Assembly (NCBI RefSeq): GCF_905147045.1
Contig: NC_065905.1
Coordinates: 1,922,001-1,986,000 of the forward strand
Length of the DNA: 64,000 nucleotides
DNA from: Nymphalis io
Taxonomy: Eukaryota > Arthropoda > Insecta > Lepidoptera > Nymphalidae
Direction of reading: 5' to 3'
Shown: in pieces, positions 26,899-38,480 of the stretch
Layout: each line of letters begins with the position of its first letter
Position numbering within the stretch: the stretch's first letter is position 1
The notes under the pieces: generated by a model
What the model was told of the DNA's origin: nothing
Databases searched by the model: none
What the model saw: the letters and a program-made list of their open reading frames with translations, nothing else
Program-made: the position numbers and the translations under genes

Positions 26899-28162
26899 AC
26901 TTCCACCAACAAACAATAATATTAAGCAAGAATGCTACTTTTATTTATTTTTACTAATGTTTCGTATTGAAAAATTGTAATCCTATTTGGCCCTACTTTA
27001 GTAATAAGTAATAAATGTACAAACATTTCTGTAAAACTGTTCATTACAAGTAAAAATAAATAAATAAACTATCTAATGTTTGCCTTTACAATGTTTATAA
27101 GTTATTTAAACTAAACTTATTTAAATCTTAATATTAATCAGGTATGTACAAAAACCATTACACGACGGATGGTTTAATAAGCGCTGTCGTAAGTTCAAAC
27201 CGTGATGTGTCATCAATTCGCGCGCCGTTAGGAACGCGATCCGTTTCTAATTGGGTTCAGATTCTTGACTCAGTACGGCACGAGAATAGACGGGATTCTT
27301 TTTTGTTCGACGCGTCTAGATGCTGTGTTATTCTTGGTGATTCTTTTCTATCACCTGATAGATTTACTTGGAACTTTTATTATGGATAAAGTCTACGGTA
27401 TACCTGATACACTCTACACTGATACACTGATTACGTGATAAGTGAACTTGGAAATTTGTTTATGGATGAATTTATATATCGATATAACTGCGTTCTTAAA
27501 GTTTCATACGATTAAAAAACTTAACCATTATAATTTCACTCTGATGTCTATCTGTTCGTCTGTCATAGCCTTTTTTGTTTTTGTATAATAGCATGAACTT
27601 TACTACAATTACCTTTATAATTTTATTTAGCCCTTATCCATCACTGTACAAACTTATATTAATTTCTTATATACCTAAGTGTAATTAAATAACCCTTTAA
27701 TGTATTGAACATGATTTTAATTAGACTTTAAATACTTAAGGTAATATATAAACATTATTACCAATATAATAATTCACTTCAAGTATTTATGTATTCTAAA
27801 ATATATGACATCAGAGATCGTCCCCTTTCCCTAAACCTTTAAGCAAGTCGAGTCGGCAAGTATTTATCAAAAGCCATCCTCAATTAATTCTATTTTGTTA
27901 AAATCCAAAACTTCACTTTTAATCCGATCGATCCCCATAATACCTTCCCTACCCTTTTACGATACTTATAATTGCATCATAGTATATTGATCTAGTTACG
28001 CGAATCGTGTTGGAAGCAATTCGTTAGGGTGTGAATAGCTTGAGAAATTCATAATTAAATATTGTTAAATAAATTGTTAAATTGATTTCCGTTTTGTCGG
28101 CTTTAATAGAGTACGCTTAAGGAATACTTTACAATACAGCTGTAAGATATATTCATTCTTCC

Positions 28163-28294
28163 ATAGTCAATGCGCCACGAATTGGGAACTAAGATGACAA
28201 GATTCATTCAAACAGAACATAACAATACTAAATACGGTAGAACATATGATGATTGGGTGGTACCTCCGCAGCACAAAGCGTGACCACCAAGTCC
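28163..28294 (-). repeat. Family A retroelement, badly eroded fragment
   Basis: Recognisable pieces are CAATGCGCCACGAATTGGGA ACTAAGATG and GGTAGAACATATGATGATTGG followed by GGTGGTACC; the middle is shortened. Confidence 0.6.
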
Positions 28295-28339
28295 TCTATC
28301 GATATCAATTTGGTTAAATATTAGCCTCGATATTGAAAT

Positions 28340-28640
28340 GTAAGGAAATCCGCGCGCCCGAATTAGTCCCCAACCGAACCGAACCGATCCACCTGAGGAG
28401 CGGGGCGGGGCGCGGGGTGTATATAATTAAAAGGCTAACAGAAAATCGTGAGTAACTTAATTCTGATGCCTATTTGTATCTCATCGGCGCGCCCGAAGTT
28501 TCTGAAAGTTTACTCCGAGTTGTGAACTCTGTCGTTCGGTAATATTTGCAGCGTCGACTTTTAGTTCGTTTCGTTAATTTATAATTACACTTAATTGGTT
28601 ATCTGTTTTGAGATTAGCTCCGGGCCAATCGAGACCCGTG
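28340..28640 (+). promoter_or_regulatory. GC-box/TATA island, possible internal promoter
   Basis: In otherwise AT-rich DNA, 28395-28420 is GC-rich and holds a GC box (GGGGCGGGGC, 28402-28411) and CGCGGGGTG. This is followed by TATATAATTAAAAGG (TATATAA at 28420-28426). That order and spacing resemble a core promoter pointing right, with transcription expected to start near 28450. CpG-rich sequence without stop-free coding follows to 28640. If real, it lies 16 kb upstream of the ct exon and on its strand. No transcript evidence is available and no initiator is obvious. Confidence 0.3.
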
Positions 28641-29384
28641 ACGTAACGTTCCAATACAAGCATCGAGAATAGTCGGATTACGTTTGACGTATATAGGATT
28701 TGTAATTAAGACATTGTATTTAATTACTTGTGTAATTTAAGTAATGGAAAAAGTGATTTTCGAGATTCTCGTCGATCCTGAATTAATTTTGTGAAATGTC
28801 TCAAAATTCCTTTATATATCTTGAAATGAATACATAAACAAAACCATCTATGTATTGTATTTTTAACAATGTTTTCTGTAATTATGTGTGTGTATCGACA
28901 TAGGAAACGATTACTTTTTAATCTATATATCACGGTCACAAAAAAAAAACAAACAATTGTTTTATAATGTGAGTAAAGAAGTTAAAGCAACATTAAACAG
29001 TGTAATAAAGAACAATACCTAATTAGCCCTCTGAAACAGTACAATACGCATACTTAATCAAAGGGTTAAAATTCTAAATAAATTCGACGATCAAAGAAAC
29101 AATTAGTCGAGATGAAGACTATTTATTTCAGTGGTTCGACATGCAGACGTTCGACCGTGGTGATGTATAGTGAATGGGATCCATTGATGCGCGTGCGCCG
29201 ACAGCCGCGCGCTTGGACCGCTGCCATCTTTGTTTCAAATGTCGAATCCATTTGATGCGGTCGTGTGTCGATTTCGTTTTGTCGCCCGTTGATTTAATGT
29301 AGGTTATCATAAAATTAGAATGCGTTTTGATTTACTGATCATTCATTAATGCATATAGCTGTCATATTGAGTTTGTTATTGTAA

Positions 29385-29398
29385 TTTGAATTTAGAAC
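29385..29398 (+). other. Dispersed motif TTYGAATTYNGAAC, exact copy
   Basis: TTTGAATTTAGAAC followed by GT. It begins 14 bp to the left of the antisense reading frame at 29402-29599. Confidence 0.6.
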
Positions 29399-29401
29399 GT
29401 C

Positions 29402-29599
29402 TTAAGATAAGTGCATATGTATTAAGGTTCGCGCACACCTCACTAACCAAGCGAGGAAATCATCTATAAAGCTAGTTACATTACTTACAAGCGTTTCAAC
29501 GTGATTTGCATCTGTAACAAAATTTAATGTCGTTGATTTACAAAGTGTGCCCTTAGCTTTATGTGTAATAATTGTGGCAGCCGCTTCTGCCTTTAACAT
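29402..29599 (-). other. Unassigned 65-codon antisense reading frame
   Basis: An ATG-started minus-strand frame with balanced, non-repetitive composition (begins MLKAEAAATIITHKAKGTLC, includes VTSFIDDFLAWLV). I do not recognise the protein. Inside it are an acceptor-like TTTTGTTACAG and a donor-like GTAAGT on the same strand about 24 bp apart, which could be chance or a tiny exon. No upstream promoter or further exon is visible. It is more protein-like than other short frames here but still weak. Confidence 0.2.
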
Positions 29600-29937
29600 A
29601 TAATTTTACTTTTAACTTATATTTACGAGCAATAACGTTATTTCAATTGCTTATATAAAATACGACGATTATTCCTTTTATTTGTATTGCAATGTCACGT
29701 CACAAAGGTGTTTCAAAAATCATACACCCGTGTGACGCGACATATTAAGATTGACACTACGTCAAATAACAATCACCCTACACTTTCGTAATATAACCAA
29801 TATGTAATATTGTCTATGATCGGAGATTTTATATTGGCTTCAGTTCTTTAAATCAACAAAAAAGTTGGTAATAATGATAACAGCAATACAAACATATATA
29901 ACAAATCAAATAAAAGTAATTTAGTAAAGACAACGAT

Positions 29938-30156
29938 TTACTGGGCTTTGTGCAAGCTCGTCTGGGTAGGTACCACATACTCATCAAATAGTCTACCGCA
30001 AAACAGCAGTACTTGGTATTGTTGTGTTCCGGTTTGAAGGGCGAGTGTGTCAGTGTAATTACAGGCGCAAGGGACATCTTAGTTCCCAAGGTTGGTGACG
30101 CATTGGCGATGTAAGCGATGGTTAACATTTCTTATAATGCCAATGTCTATGAGTCC
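29938..30156 (+). repeat. Family A retroelement, 3' end missing
   Basis: It begins ACTGGGCTTTGTGCAAGCTC and continues through TTCCCAAGGTTGGTGACGCA to TGCCAATGTCTATGAG, then leaves the family before the GGTGACCACTTACC segment and has no tail. Confidence 0.85.
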
Positions 30157-33100
30157 GGTATCTATTCTATAAAATAATCCTCGAAAATACTGGCTGGTTT
30201 CCCACAGAACAGGTGTAAATGCAAAATCACGAGAATAAAATAAGCAAATGATCTATCCGGCAGACAATTTACTGCCTTACTCAAAAAAAAAAAAAACACA
30301 ATAGAGGGTTAAGTGGCTAGATGTTATTCTTAAGAGGCTTTAATTTAAATGTTCTAATTTGTTTAAACAAAAGCGTTATCAACAATACATTAGACTCACG
30401 CGCAACCCATGATCATTCTCAGATCGCATTTAAACAATATTTAAACCGTCTCATTAAGATGCGCATCTTTTCGCACGCATTGTCTATGTACCGTTGTCTG
30501 GTTGGTCCAAGATTCGAATCTATCTAGCTACTCAATGTTACGCCCCGTCTGCCAGTCGAAACCTTATCAGATACACCGCATCCGATTAAGGTCAGAATCA
30601 CTTTGTCTTGACATACATTAAATTTTACAAATATTTATTTAATTTTTTAATATTTCTATTGAAACGTGTATGACAAAACTTTATCCAAAAGCGTAACATT
30701 TTGTTTATGGATTAGTATAGTTTTGTTTTTTTTTTTAAATTAATAGTCAAAACATAAAATGGCAACATCACTTTGTTTAATGTACCAGACGCACGACGCA
30801 TCAGACGTACCTTTAGTCTGACAATTTTATCTCTTTACATTACAACATATTTAATATTGTCATTAACATTATAAACGTACGATATAAATAACTCGATGAA
30901 AAAATTAATAAAGATTTAAATATCAATAGAACTTAATAATCGATAAGTGACATCTGTCAAAAGAAAATCCGTTAAAAAAAAAAAGAAATTAAAAATTAAC
31001 AAGAAGAGCCACCAATTAAAATCTCGTTCCGCACCCTCTATCGAGTAAGTTATCGTTCCAATATGGCAACGTTTCTAATAAAACAAACAAAACTCGAATT
31101 TCGGTTATTCCAGAAGTTCTAACAATCAAATGATTGTCTCGCTGAGCTCGATGCGGCAACACCTATAGATTTCTGAACTTTTCCCGCCCAACCGATACTG
31201 ATATAGTGCTGTGTACTCGCAGACATGGCAACATTTTTAATACGCTAATATTTTTAGTAAAACAAAGAATCAGCATTTATATATTCTGTACTTAATGAAT
31301 AAAATGAACACCATATTGTATTTTCACCAGCACCAAAATTATGTGTAGATTTTCAGCTCACACGGTTGTGTGGAATTGGCTTAAAAATCAGCTGCAATTT
31401 TGGCCCCCCACATACTGACAGGTGAATTTAAATAAAAGCTTGCAAAAACAATTTTAAATATAGCGCTGGGTTTCGCAGGTTCTTAAGTTCAGTTCGCCGG
31501 GGGTTGAGAACAGGTGGTCAGTTTATTTTACACTGTAAAACCATAATAAATAATATGTATGACTATAAATATATATGATTAAATGCTATTGAAAATGGAT
31601 TGTATATGTAATTTTTTATATTAAGATACATTTTAATTCCATTGATTGAAACAAAATAAATATAAATGAATATTGTATATCCATTATCATTAATTTTTTT
31701 TTCTACTTTTTTTATTGATTAAATCTCACGTCATTTATTTAAATTGTTTACAAGAAATATTTTATTAACTTGTCTCTCAGAGGCAAAAAGCTTTAGGCAC
31801 AAATCTAAGCCCTCGTTGATCATTGACTTATGCCAGCAGGTGCGAGGTTCGTTCGGTTTTATTGACTCGCCTCCACTCCACTAACTCAATATTTGCTTGT
31901 TAATGCACTACACCCACGCCTGCTCCGAGATTTCGTTCATATTTTGCATGTCGATCTATAGATCAGTATAAATATGCAGACACGCTGTTAAGGTTTTATC
32001 ATATAACCATTGACTTATGTGAATTCGTAATAATGATTTGTCACTTGTAATGTAAATATAATTTTAATAATTATATTAGTAAAGTTCAAAGTTCCGTGAC
32101 AACTGATATATTAGTTATTGAGTATCTCGTCATTGATGAAGGTATCATCGTCACAGGACATCAAATACAACGACACCATTCCGGTTCGAAATTCGAATAA
32201 CATCCGATTTCATTTTGTAATAACATATAAAACAAACCAATTCCAGAGATTGAACGTCACTACCGTCAAACCGCGCGCGAAAATTACCGAAAACACACGA
32301 AAATTCAAATGTGGAACGCCCGAATCACCAATCGGATTATCGTTCTACATGTATAAAAGACGAAAATTCGCGCGAGTTCTTACCCCTTCCGTCCCCCCGT
32401 GGGGAGGCAGGGGAGCTAATGGCAGCGCCACTCGGATTCATTAGTAAATTAGAAAGCGGATGAGTCCAAAGTTACGAAAATTCAATATCTAATAATGATT
32501 AGCTCCGCTCTCCTAATACCTGTCTATCGCCAATAGACGCAAGTTACAAAGCGCCCGTTGAGTTTGTCAATCCGAGTTTGAGTTCGTTCCGAATTATGCC
32601 GAATTGAATTATTTAGTTTCCGATTGGATTCTGTTTGGATACTCGTTTGGGTTTTGTGTTTGCGATCTACCTGACTCTGGCTGACAAATTCATGCTTCGC
32701 GGCATTTGTTTGTGTGAATCCGAACGTTCTCAATGGCTCGAGTCTGTCGTGTGTAGAGCCGACATTAAACCGTATAGAATAGATGCGGTCAGCTCGTGTG
32801 CAACTAGCTCTATCCGCTTCGTATTTTTCATTCGATTTTTAAATATTTTAGCGGCAGATTATTTCGTCCGAGGCTGTCGAAACGCGTTTCCTTTGCGTTG
32901 TCTACGAAATGAGCTTCAAAAATAAAACTCTTGGAAGGTAATTCGATGCCGGCAGTAAATTAAAACTGACATTGAGAGATTAAGAGCTCGTACCTTGAGT
33001 GTGTTGTATCGACTGGAGGGGAATAGACAAACATTATTTTTTTAATATCGTCCGAATTTACGGTAATTTGATTACGGGTATCTTTTCAATTTATTCAAAA

Positions 33101-34827
33101 TAAGGAACAGGCTTAGCTATTTAATTTGTGTTCGAAATTTAAGAAAAGAATAACGACGATACACGTGTAGGCGCTTAAGTTGAAATATTTACTACAATAA
33201 ATATATTTACAGAGGATAATCGACATAAATATATACATAATTTAATATCTCAATATAATAATATGAAACCCTCTTATGATTCCTTTGAACGTATCTTTTA
33301 CGATATTCCTCGTAATAAAGAATAGATACAGATATAAAGGATGGTCAGAGGGGAACAGACAAAGGGGATATAGGTAAATAAACTTGACGAAACAATTGTT
33401 GCACTTAAAACGAATAGATAGGACGTGACATAAAAATATTATTTTTTGTTTGATATTTCGAAAATTTTATTTAGTTTTTCTTAATAATAATGGAGAGATA
33501 AACTATGCCCAGCAGTGGGATAATTCAGGGCTGTTATTGTTACTATCATATTATAATTAAGAAATTAAATGAAAAATATTAATCGATGAAGTAGATGAGT
33601 AGATTTCGTTTAGACGGATTGAAATTAATATGTTTTTACAAAATTACGTACAAATGATTAGAATGATTCAATTAAAATTTAGCATTGATAATTCAACATA
33701 TTTTTTAAATTATTTTATTTACAATAAAGCGGTCACTGTTTAAATTTATAATATATTTATTAAAGTACAGTTCTACCTCGTCGTTGCGTTGAGTCGTGTT
33801 CACTAGACCAAAACAGTCCCTTAAGCCTTAAACGATTTCAGCTAATACTTTAATAAAAATGTTCACAAAGACAATTTGAAAATTTATACACAATAATAAC
33901 GATGGCTGTTTACTTTATTCTTATATTGTTTTATTATTTACTTCATTAATATACTTAGTATATAAATCATCGAATTAACGTTCATTTTCGTTCATTTAAT
34001 TTTATATTTAAGACAAATGTGATATTTCTTATAGTTTTATTTTACGATAAAATTCGAATTTGCGTTTCTAAAGCATATTCCTTTTATAAATTCTCGATAT
34101 TATCACGTTCATATAAACTGACCAGTGTTTTTTTATTTGTAAGAACAGATAACGTAAAATATATTTACTTAACCTTACAACCTTATAAGGTTATACTTAC
34201 AGTTTATGGCTGAGGAATAAAAACACGATTGCTATGTATGTTTGTCAGTTCTATGTACTACTACTACTAAAAAAGAATGTTGCGACTCCAAAGGATATAC
34301 CACAAATGTAGACCTTCAATATTCGTACATAAACGCAAATAAAAACTCATTTAATGAAGCCATAGCTAGGTATCGAGGGGCCCTCCGGCCAAAAAACATC
34401 CTTCACGCCCAAGCACCGTCCTTTATCATATTTATTTTATTTCAATTCCGTACAAATTTAATCCTTTTCCATTAATTAGTGACCGCTCCCTATAATGCGG
34501 GCCCCACCCTTCGAGCGTTCATTTTTCTTGGTTCTCAGGGTTACGTCTGGACGTCGAGTGTGACTGGTCTTGTGTTATTGGGATCGTTTTTATCTCGTTC
34601 GTTGTGACATTCACTAGTGATTGACGAGTAATTATTCTATGCTAAGTGGGATATTTGTTTTATAATGCCTGAATGGAGAAGCTACTAAGGCAATATACGT
34701 AAAATACCGTTAGATACAGAAAAGATTTAGACTATTGACGTGACAACCGTGAATTTCATGTTCTTTTAAAGACTATGAGCAATTAAGAATTGTTATATAT
34801 TAAGCTTTGGTACTAGAGTTCTAATTA

Positions 34828-34831
<4 letters not shown>
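30157..34831. other. Mostly single-copy DNA without a recognised gene
   Basis: Contains one SINE tail scrap (33505-33548), a near copy of the dispersed motif (TTCAAATGTGGAACGC, 32304-32319) between two CGCGCG runs, and a CpG-richer island at about 32530-32930. No exon was recognised. Confidence 0.5.
33505..33548 (+). repeat. Family B SINE tail fragment
   Basis: TGCCCAGCAGTGGGATAATT, CAGGGCTGTTATTGTTACTA is the SINE terminus with its GTTACTATTGTT-like end. Confidence 0.7.

Positions 34832-34870
<39 letters not shown>
34832..34870. repeat. (AT)n microsatellite
   Basis: About 19 uninterrupted TA units, then GTATATAAATATAG. It lies just upstream of the family A copy at 34986. Confidence 0.95.
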
Positions 34871-34877
<7 letters not shown>

Positions 34878-34985
34878 AATATAGTGTAGTTAATGTTTTT
34901 GTAATTATTTTGATCTGAATTTTATAGGAAACATCACTCAACCGATCATAGTTCTATTACATCATCAACTCAGTGATAGGGCAAT

Positions 34986-35210
34986 CATCATATATTCTAC
35001 CGCCAAACAGCCGTCCATAGTAGTGTTGTGTCCCGGTTTGAAAGTTGAGTGAGCTAGTGTATCTACAGACATACGGGACAAGACATCTAGTTCCCAAGAT
35101 TGGTGGCACAATGGCATTGTAAGTAATGGTAAATATTTCTTACATCACCAATGTCAATGTGACGGCGGTGACCACTTACTACCAGCTGTGTATCAAATAA
35201 AAAAAAAAAA
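34986..35210 (+). repeat. Family A retroelement, diverged, with poly(A)
   Basis: It matches from ATATTCTACCGCCAAACAGC through TTCCCAAGATTGGTGGCACA to GGTGACCACTTACTACCAGC, then a run of A. Substitutions are more frequent than in the copies at 50.3 and 57.8 kb, so it is an older insertion. Confidence 0.8.
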
Positions 35211-35990
35211 CTATTAAAATTTCGCACCCACTTTTATTACTACAATATAAATATAATCCAATATACTAAACTCCATTAGTACATGAAAAAATCTTGCTTT
35301 TAAGCTGAATTCTGTTTCTCATTCATAAATGAGATAGCTTTAAAGAACATACTAGAATCTACGAATTTCTAACGTAACACAAAGTACTATCATAGATCTA
35401 TGTGTGTGTGAGCATTATGTTAATTAATCCACCAGAAATCACGACTACGATATAACATTTTCATACATAACTGTTGCCCCGCTAATGTAAAAATGTAATC
35501 TAAAAAACGTAAAGCCGAAATAAAAATTACATTTAATTAAGAGCAATGCGGCTCGCCCAATTAATATGATACACGAAGATGGCGCTGATAACGGTCTAGT
35601 CGTGAATTTCAATGAAACATCCGTTTCTAAATCATAATATAACGCTTTATGGCGATAATGGGGGGGATTGGATATATTTCGGTGAGAGTTCGTGTCTTTG
35701 TACACGTAGCCTAAGATACTGTAATCATGCATAATTGAGCTAGACCGTGTCGGAAGCTGTTTTTATAATGTTATGAGTTTGAAAGGTGATATACAATTAG
35801 CAATGAGAGAAGAGCAAAGGGTGTCATGACATGTGTTGCCGTATTGGTGACTGATTTCAGACACCATTATTGACCGACACCGACACCGGTGGAAGAACGT
35901 TTTTACGTTCATTCCGGGGCATGGGCATATAAAGAACCACATAGGGCTGCTAGTAATTGGCATAATATAATTGCCAATATTTAACGTTTT

Positions 35991-36052
35991 ACTGACGTTA
36001 CCCGAGGATCGAACTCTGGACCATAGGATCTGTGATTTTATAAGCTATTTGT
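35991..36052 (-). repeat. tRNA-like (A/B box) SINE head, unassigned
   Basis: On the minus strand this reads AATAGCTTATAAAATCACAG, then GAGTTCGATCCTCGGGTAAC. The spacing and the GTTCGATCC box suit a polymerase III promoter of tRNA origin. It does not fold as a full tRNA by eye and differs from family B. Confidence 0.35.
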
Positions 36053-36754
36053 TTAATCAAGTTTCAAGACCAAAGTCACAGTATACCTAAATATATAACG
36101 AAGAACGCTCGATACATGAACTACATGACAGCTAATCTGTGACGTAATATCCACGCGTTTCATGACGTTTAGAAGGATAGTGTCGTCATGTCGAGCAATC
36201 CTTGATAAATAACGTAGTTGATTCCGGATCACTTATTGCTGATGAAATATTTACAATGTTGGAACAATTGGAAATTCCCGTTTTTATTTATTGTTTAAAC
36301 TGACTCACCCGCTGAAACGATGCCAATTCTGCGACGTGCGTTACGATGAAATCTTTAACATCAAATAAGGTAATTTAACACAAAGACGATGTAATGGACT
36401 TTGTTTTACGTTTCACAATTTTGAGAATAGTAATTTTATTGTATGACCTAGCTGCTTACGGTTTTGTTGGATAAACGTTACTTATCCACTACCGTAGGCG
36501 TAGCGTGATGTGGACTAGAAATTTTCTCAATATCTATCGTATGGTTTTAAACTGCCAAATATTTATATTTTTAAGATTGATAATGAAAAAATGCAATTGT
36601 AGGATTGTACAAAAACAGAAATAGTGCGCAAAAAATAGGTTTTTAGGTAAATATGTGACAAAACACGAAAACACAAAATTTTACGCAATTTTATTTTTTT
36701 GTGTACAAAACGATTATGCCGTTTGTTTTTAAATTTGGGTGCCTAAATCTTACT

Positions 36755-37780
36755 TTAATAGGGAGTGTTTCCTCCTCTTGACCTAATCACTGCCTGCATA
36801 CGCCTATTAAGTGACCTGATTAGCTTTTTAATGTCTTCCTGTGGGGTCCGTTGCCATTCTTCAGTTAGGGCAGCTTCCAGTTGATTCAGGGTTTCTGGAA
36901 TTGGATTTCGTGCTCGAACCGTACGTTTTAGCTGGTCCCAGAGGTGCTCTATCGGGTTTAAGTCCGGACTATTGGCTGGCCACTGCATAACTGGAATTTC
37001 GACTTCCCTGAGATAGTCTTTAACAATTCTAGCGACGTGAGGTCGTGCGTTGTCGTGCATAAGTTGGAAATTATCCCCAATATATCCAGCGTAAGGCATC
37101 ACATGAGGCTCCAGAATGTCCGTTATGTAAGTTTCAGCATTAACAGCACGATTACGGAAAAAAACCAGCTCTGTGCGTCCCGTCAAAGAAATACCTCCCC
37201 AAAACATTGTAGAGCCTCCACCAAATCGGACTGTTTCTCGAATGCAACACTGAGAGTAGCGTTCTCCTGGCCTTCGCATGACGTTACGTCGTCCATCAGA
37301 GCCTACTAGAGACATTCATTCATGGCTTTCATCACTGAACAATACTGTCTCCCATTGGTCCAGTGTCCAATCGACGTGCCGCCTAGCAAATTGTAGTCTT
37401 GCTTGTCGATGGGATGCTGTGAGTTTTGGTCCTGTTGCTGGCTTGTGAGGGGTTAAGTTTTGCTCTAGAAGTCTTCTTCTTACAGTATTTTCACTCACAG
37501 ACACTCCACGACTTTCTCGGAGTCTACCTTGAACGTCAACAGCCGAAAGATGTCGGTTTCTTAAAGACGTCAAACCAATAAAACGGTCATCGGTCGGGTT
37601 CGTGACACGCCCCCTGCCAGATCCTGGTCTCCGGCGATACTCCGCAGTCTCCAAGTAGCGTTTGTACACTCTTCGCACCGCTGAACGACTTAATTTTAGT
37701 GTTTTAGCCACATTTCGCTGACTTAACCCCTCATGAATAAGAGCTACGACTTGAGCAGCTTCTGCTTCAGTAGTATCCAT
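36755..37780 (-). pseudogene. Tc1-like DD34E transposase with one in-frame stop
   Basis: Seen: two abutting reading frames in the same frame, 154 and 186 residues, separated only by one TGA (37316-37318). Read together they span about 341 codons, the usual Tc1 transposase length. The N-terminal part has a helix-turn-helix of paired type (GLSQRNVAKTLKLSRSAVRR, about residues 18-37) and a basic GSGRGR hook near residue 53-58. The catalytic triad is complete: D in FSDES, D in HDNARPH, and E in SPDLNPIEHLWD, with 34 residues between the second D and the E. Next to the stop, on the + strand, is a short ATTC tandem (37314-37323). Compared with the family pattern after FSDES there appear to be two extra codons, so a 6-bp in-frame slippage insertion is the likely cause of the stop. 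No other lesion is visible, so inactivation looks recent. Confidence 0.92.
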
Positions 37781-38105
37781 TTTTTATGTTTAAACTTATT
37801 AAAATTATTGTTTCAACAAAGTTTCATACACTTAATCAATAATAAACATCGAACCGAGATGACTCCGCGTTAAGAACTGGAAATAAACTAACCATGCACT
37901 TTGTGCACAAAGTAACGTTTTCTTATCAATACTTTAAAAATATTCCAAATATCCTCAATAACACTTACAACTCCCCCAAATCAATATCAAGTGGGTAATA
38001 AAATGTTAAATGTATGGTCCCATAAGTAAAACAATCCACCTAGGTCGTCGCATAGTTAAGATAATAACTTTGTAAGTAAAAAAATACGGGTGGGTCGATT
38101 TTTTT

Positions 38106-38118
38106 GGCGGCCAGTGTA
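38106..38118 (-). repeat. Right terminal end of the Tc1 element with TA target site
   Basis: The sequence GGCGGCCAGTG followed by TA marks the 5' terminus of the minus-strand Tc1 element. Reading inward from the end it is CACTGGCCGCC, then an A/T run and GACCCACCCG. CAGTG-type ends and a TA duplication are typical of Tc1 elements. No matching copy was found at the other side of the transposase. Confidence 0.7.
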
Positions 38119-38300
38119 TTAACTGACGTATGTTTTTTTTAAATACTCAGATTAGCGAATGCAGATGTGAGTTTTATTGTGTCTGCGTTACTGAACAACG
38201 TATCGATCTGAGTTTTATTCTAGAAAATAATAATTACATTAATATAGTAACATAATATCTTAATGGCACATGTCCATTTAACCGAAGATTTTTTTTACAG

Positions 38301-38480
38301 TGTAGGTCACCTACGCCCATAGACATTGCCATTGTAAGAAATGTTAACCATCGCTTACATCGCCAATGCGCCACCAACCTTGGAAACTAAGATGTTATGT
38401 CCCTTGCGCCTGTAATTGCACTCACCCTTCAAACCGGAACATAACAATACCAAGTATTGCTGTTTTGCGGTAGAATATCG
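38301..38480 (-). repeat. Family A retroelement fragment, inverted
   Basis: It matches the family from CCTACGCCCATAGACATTGC through ACCAACCTTGGAAACTAAGA to TGCGGTAGAATATCGG. Both the poly(A) end and the 5' end are lost. Confidence 0.85.

Larger units (their letters stand above)
36755..38118 (-). mobile_element. Truncated or end-less Tc1/mariner-superfamily DNA transposon
   Basis: Seen: a Tc1-type transposase frame (36755-37780, minus strand) with a ~340-bp leader to its right. The leader ends in GGCGGCCAGTG at 38106-38116, immediately followed by TA (38117-38118), as expected for a Tc1 end inserted at a TA dinucleotide. The partner end (TA plus CACTGGCCGCC) is not present between about 36000 and 36755, so the left end is lost or too diverged to see. 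The left coordinate given is the transposase stop; the element probably runs some way further left. Known: Tc1 elements move by cut-and-paste through a DDE enzyme acting on terminal inverted repeats. With one end missing and a stop in the gene, this copy should be immobile. Confidence 0.85.

Noticed and set aside
30490..30530. GATTCGAATC palindrome resembling a tRNA B box
   Set aside because: The A-box-like word is too close, and no stem flanks it.
32118..32925. Frames of 96-108 codons on the + strand
   Set aside because: No domain, no splice context; the first contains a dispersed-motif copy and CGCGCG runs. A CpG-richer regulatory island is likelier.
37037..37309. 90-codon + strand frame within the Tc1 transposase
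   Set aside because: Antisense shadow of the transposase gene.
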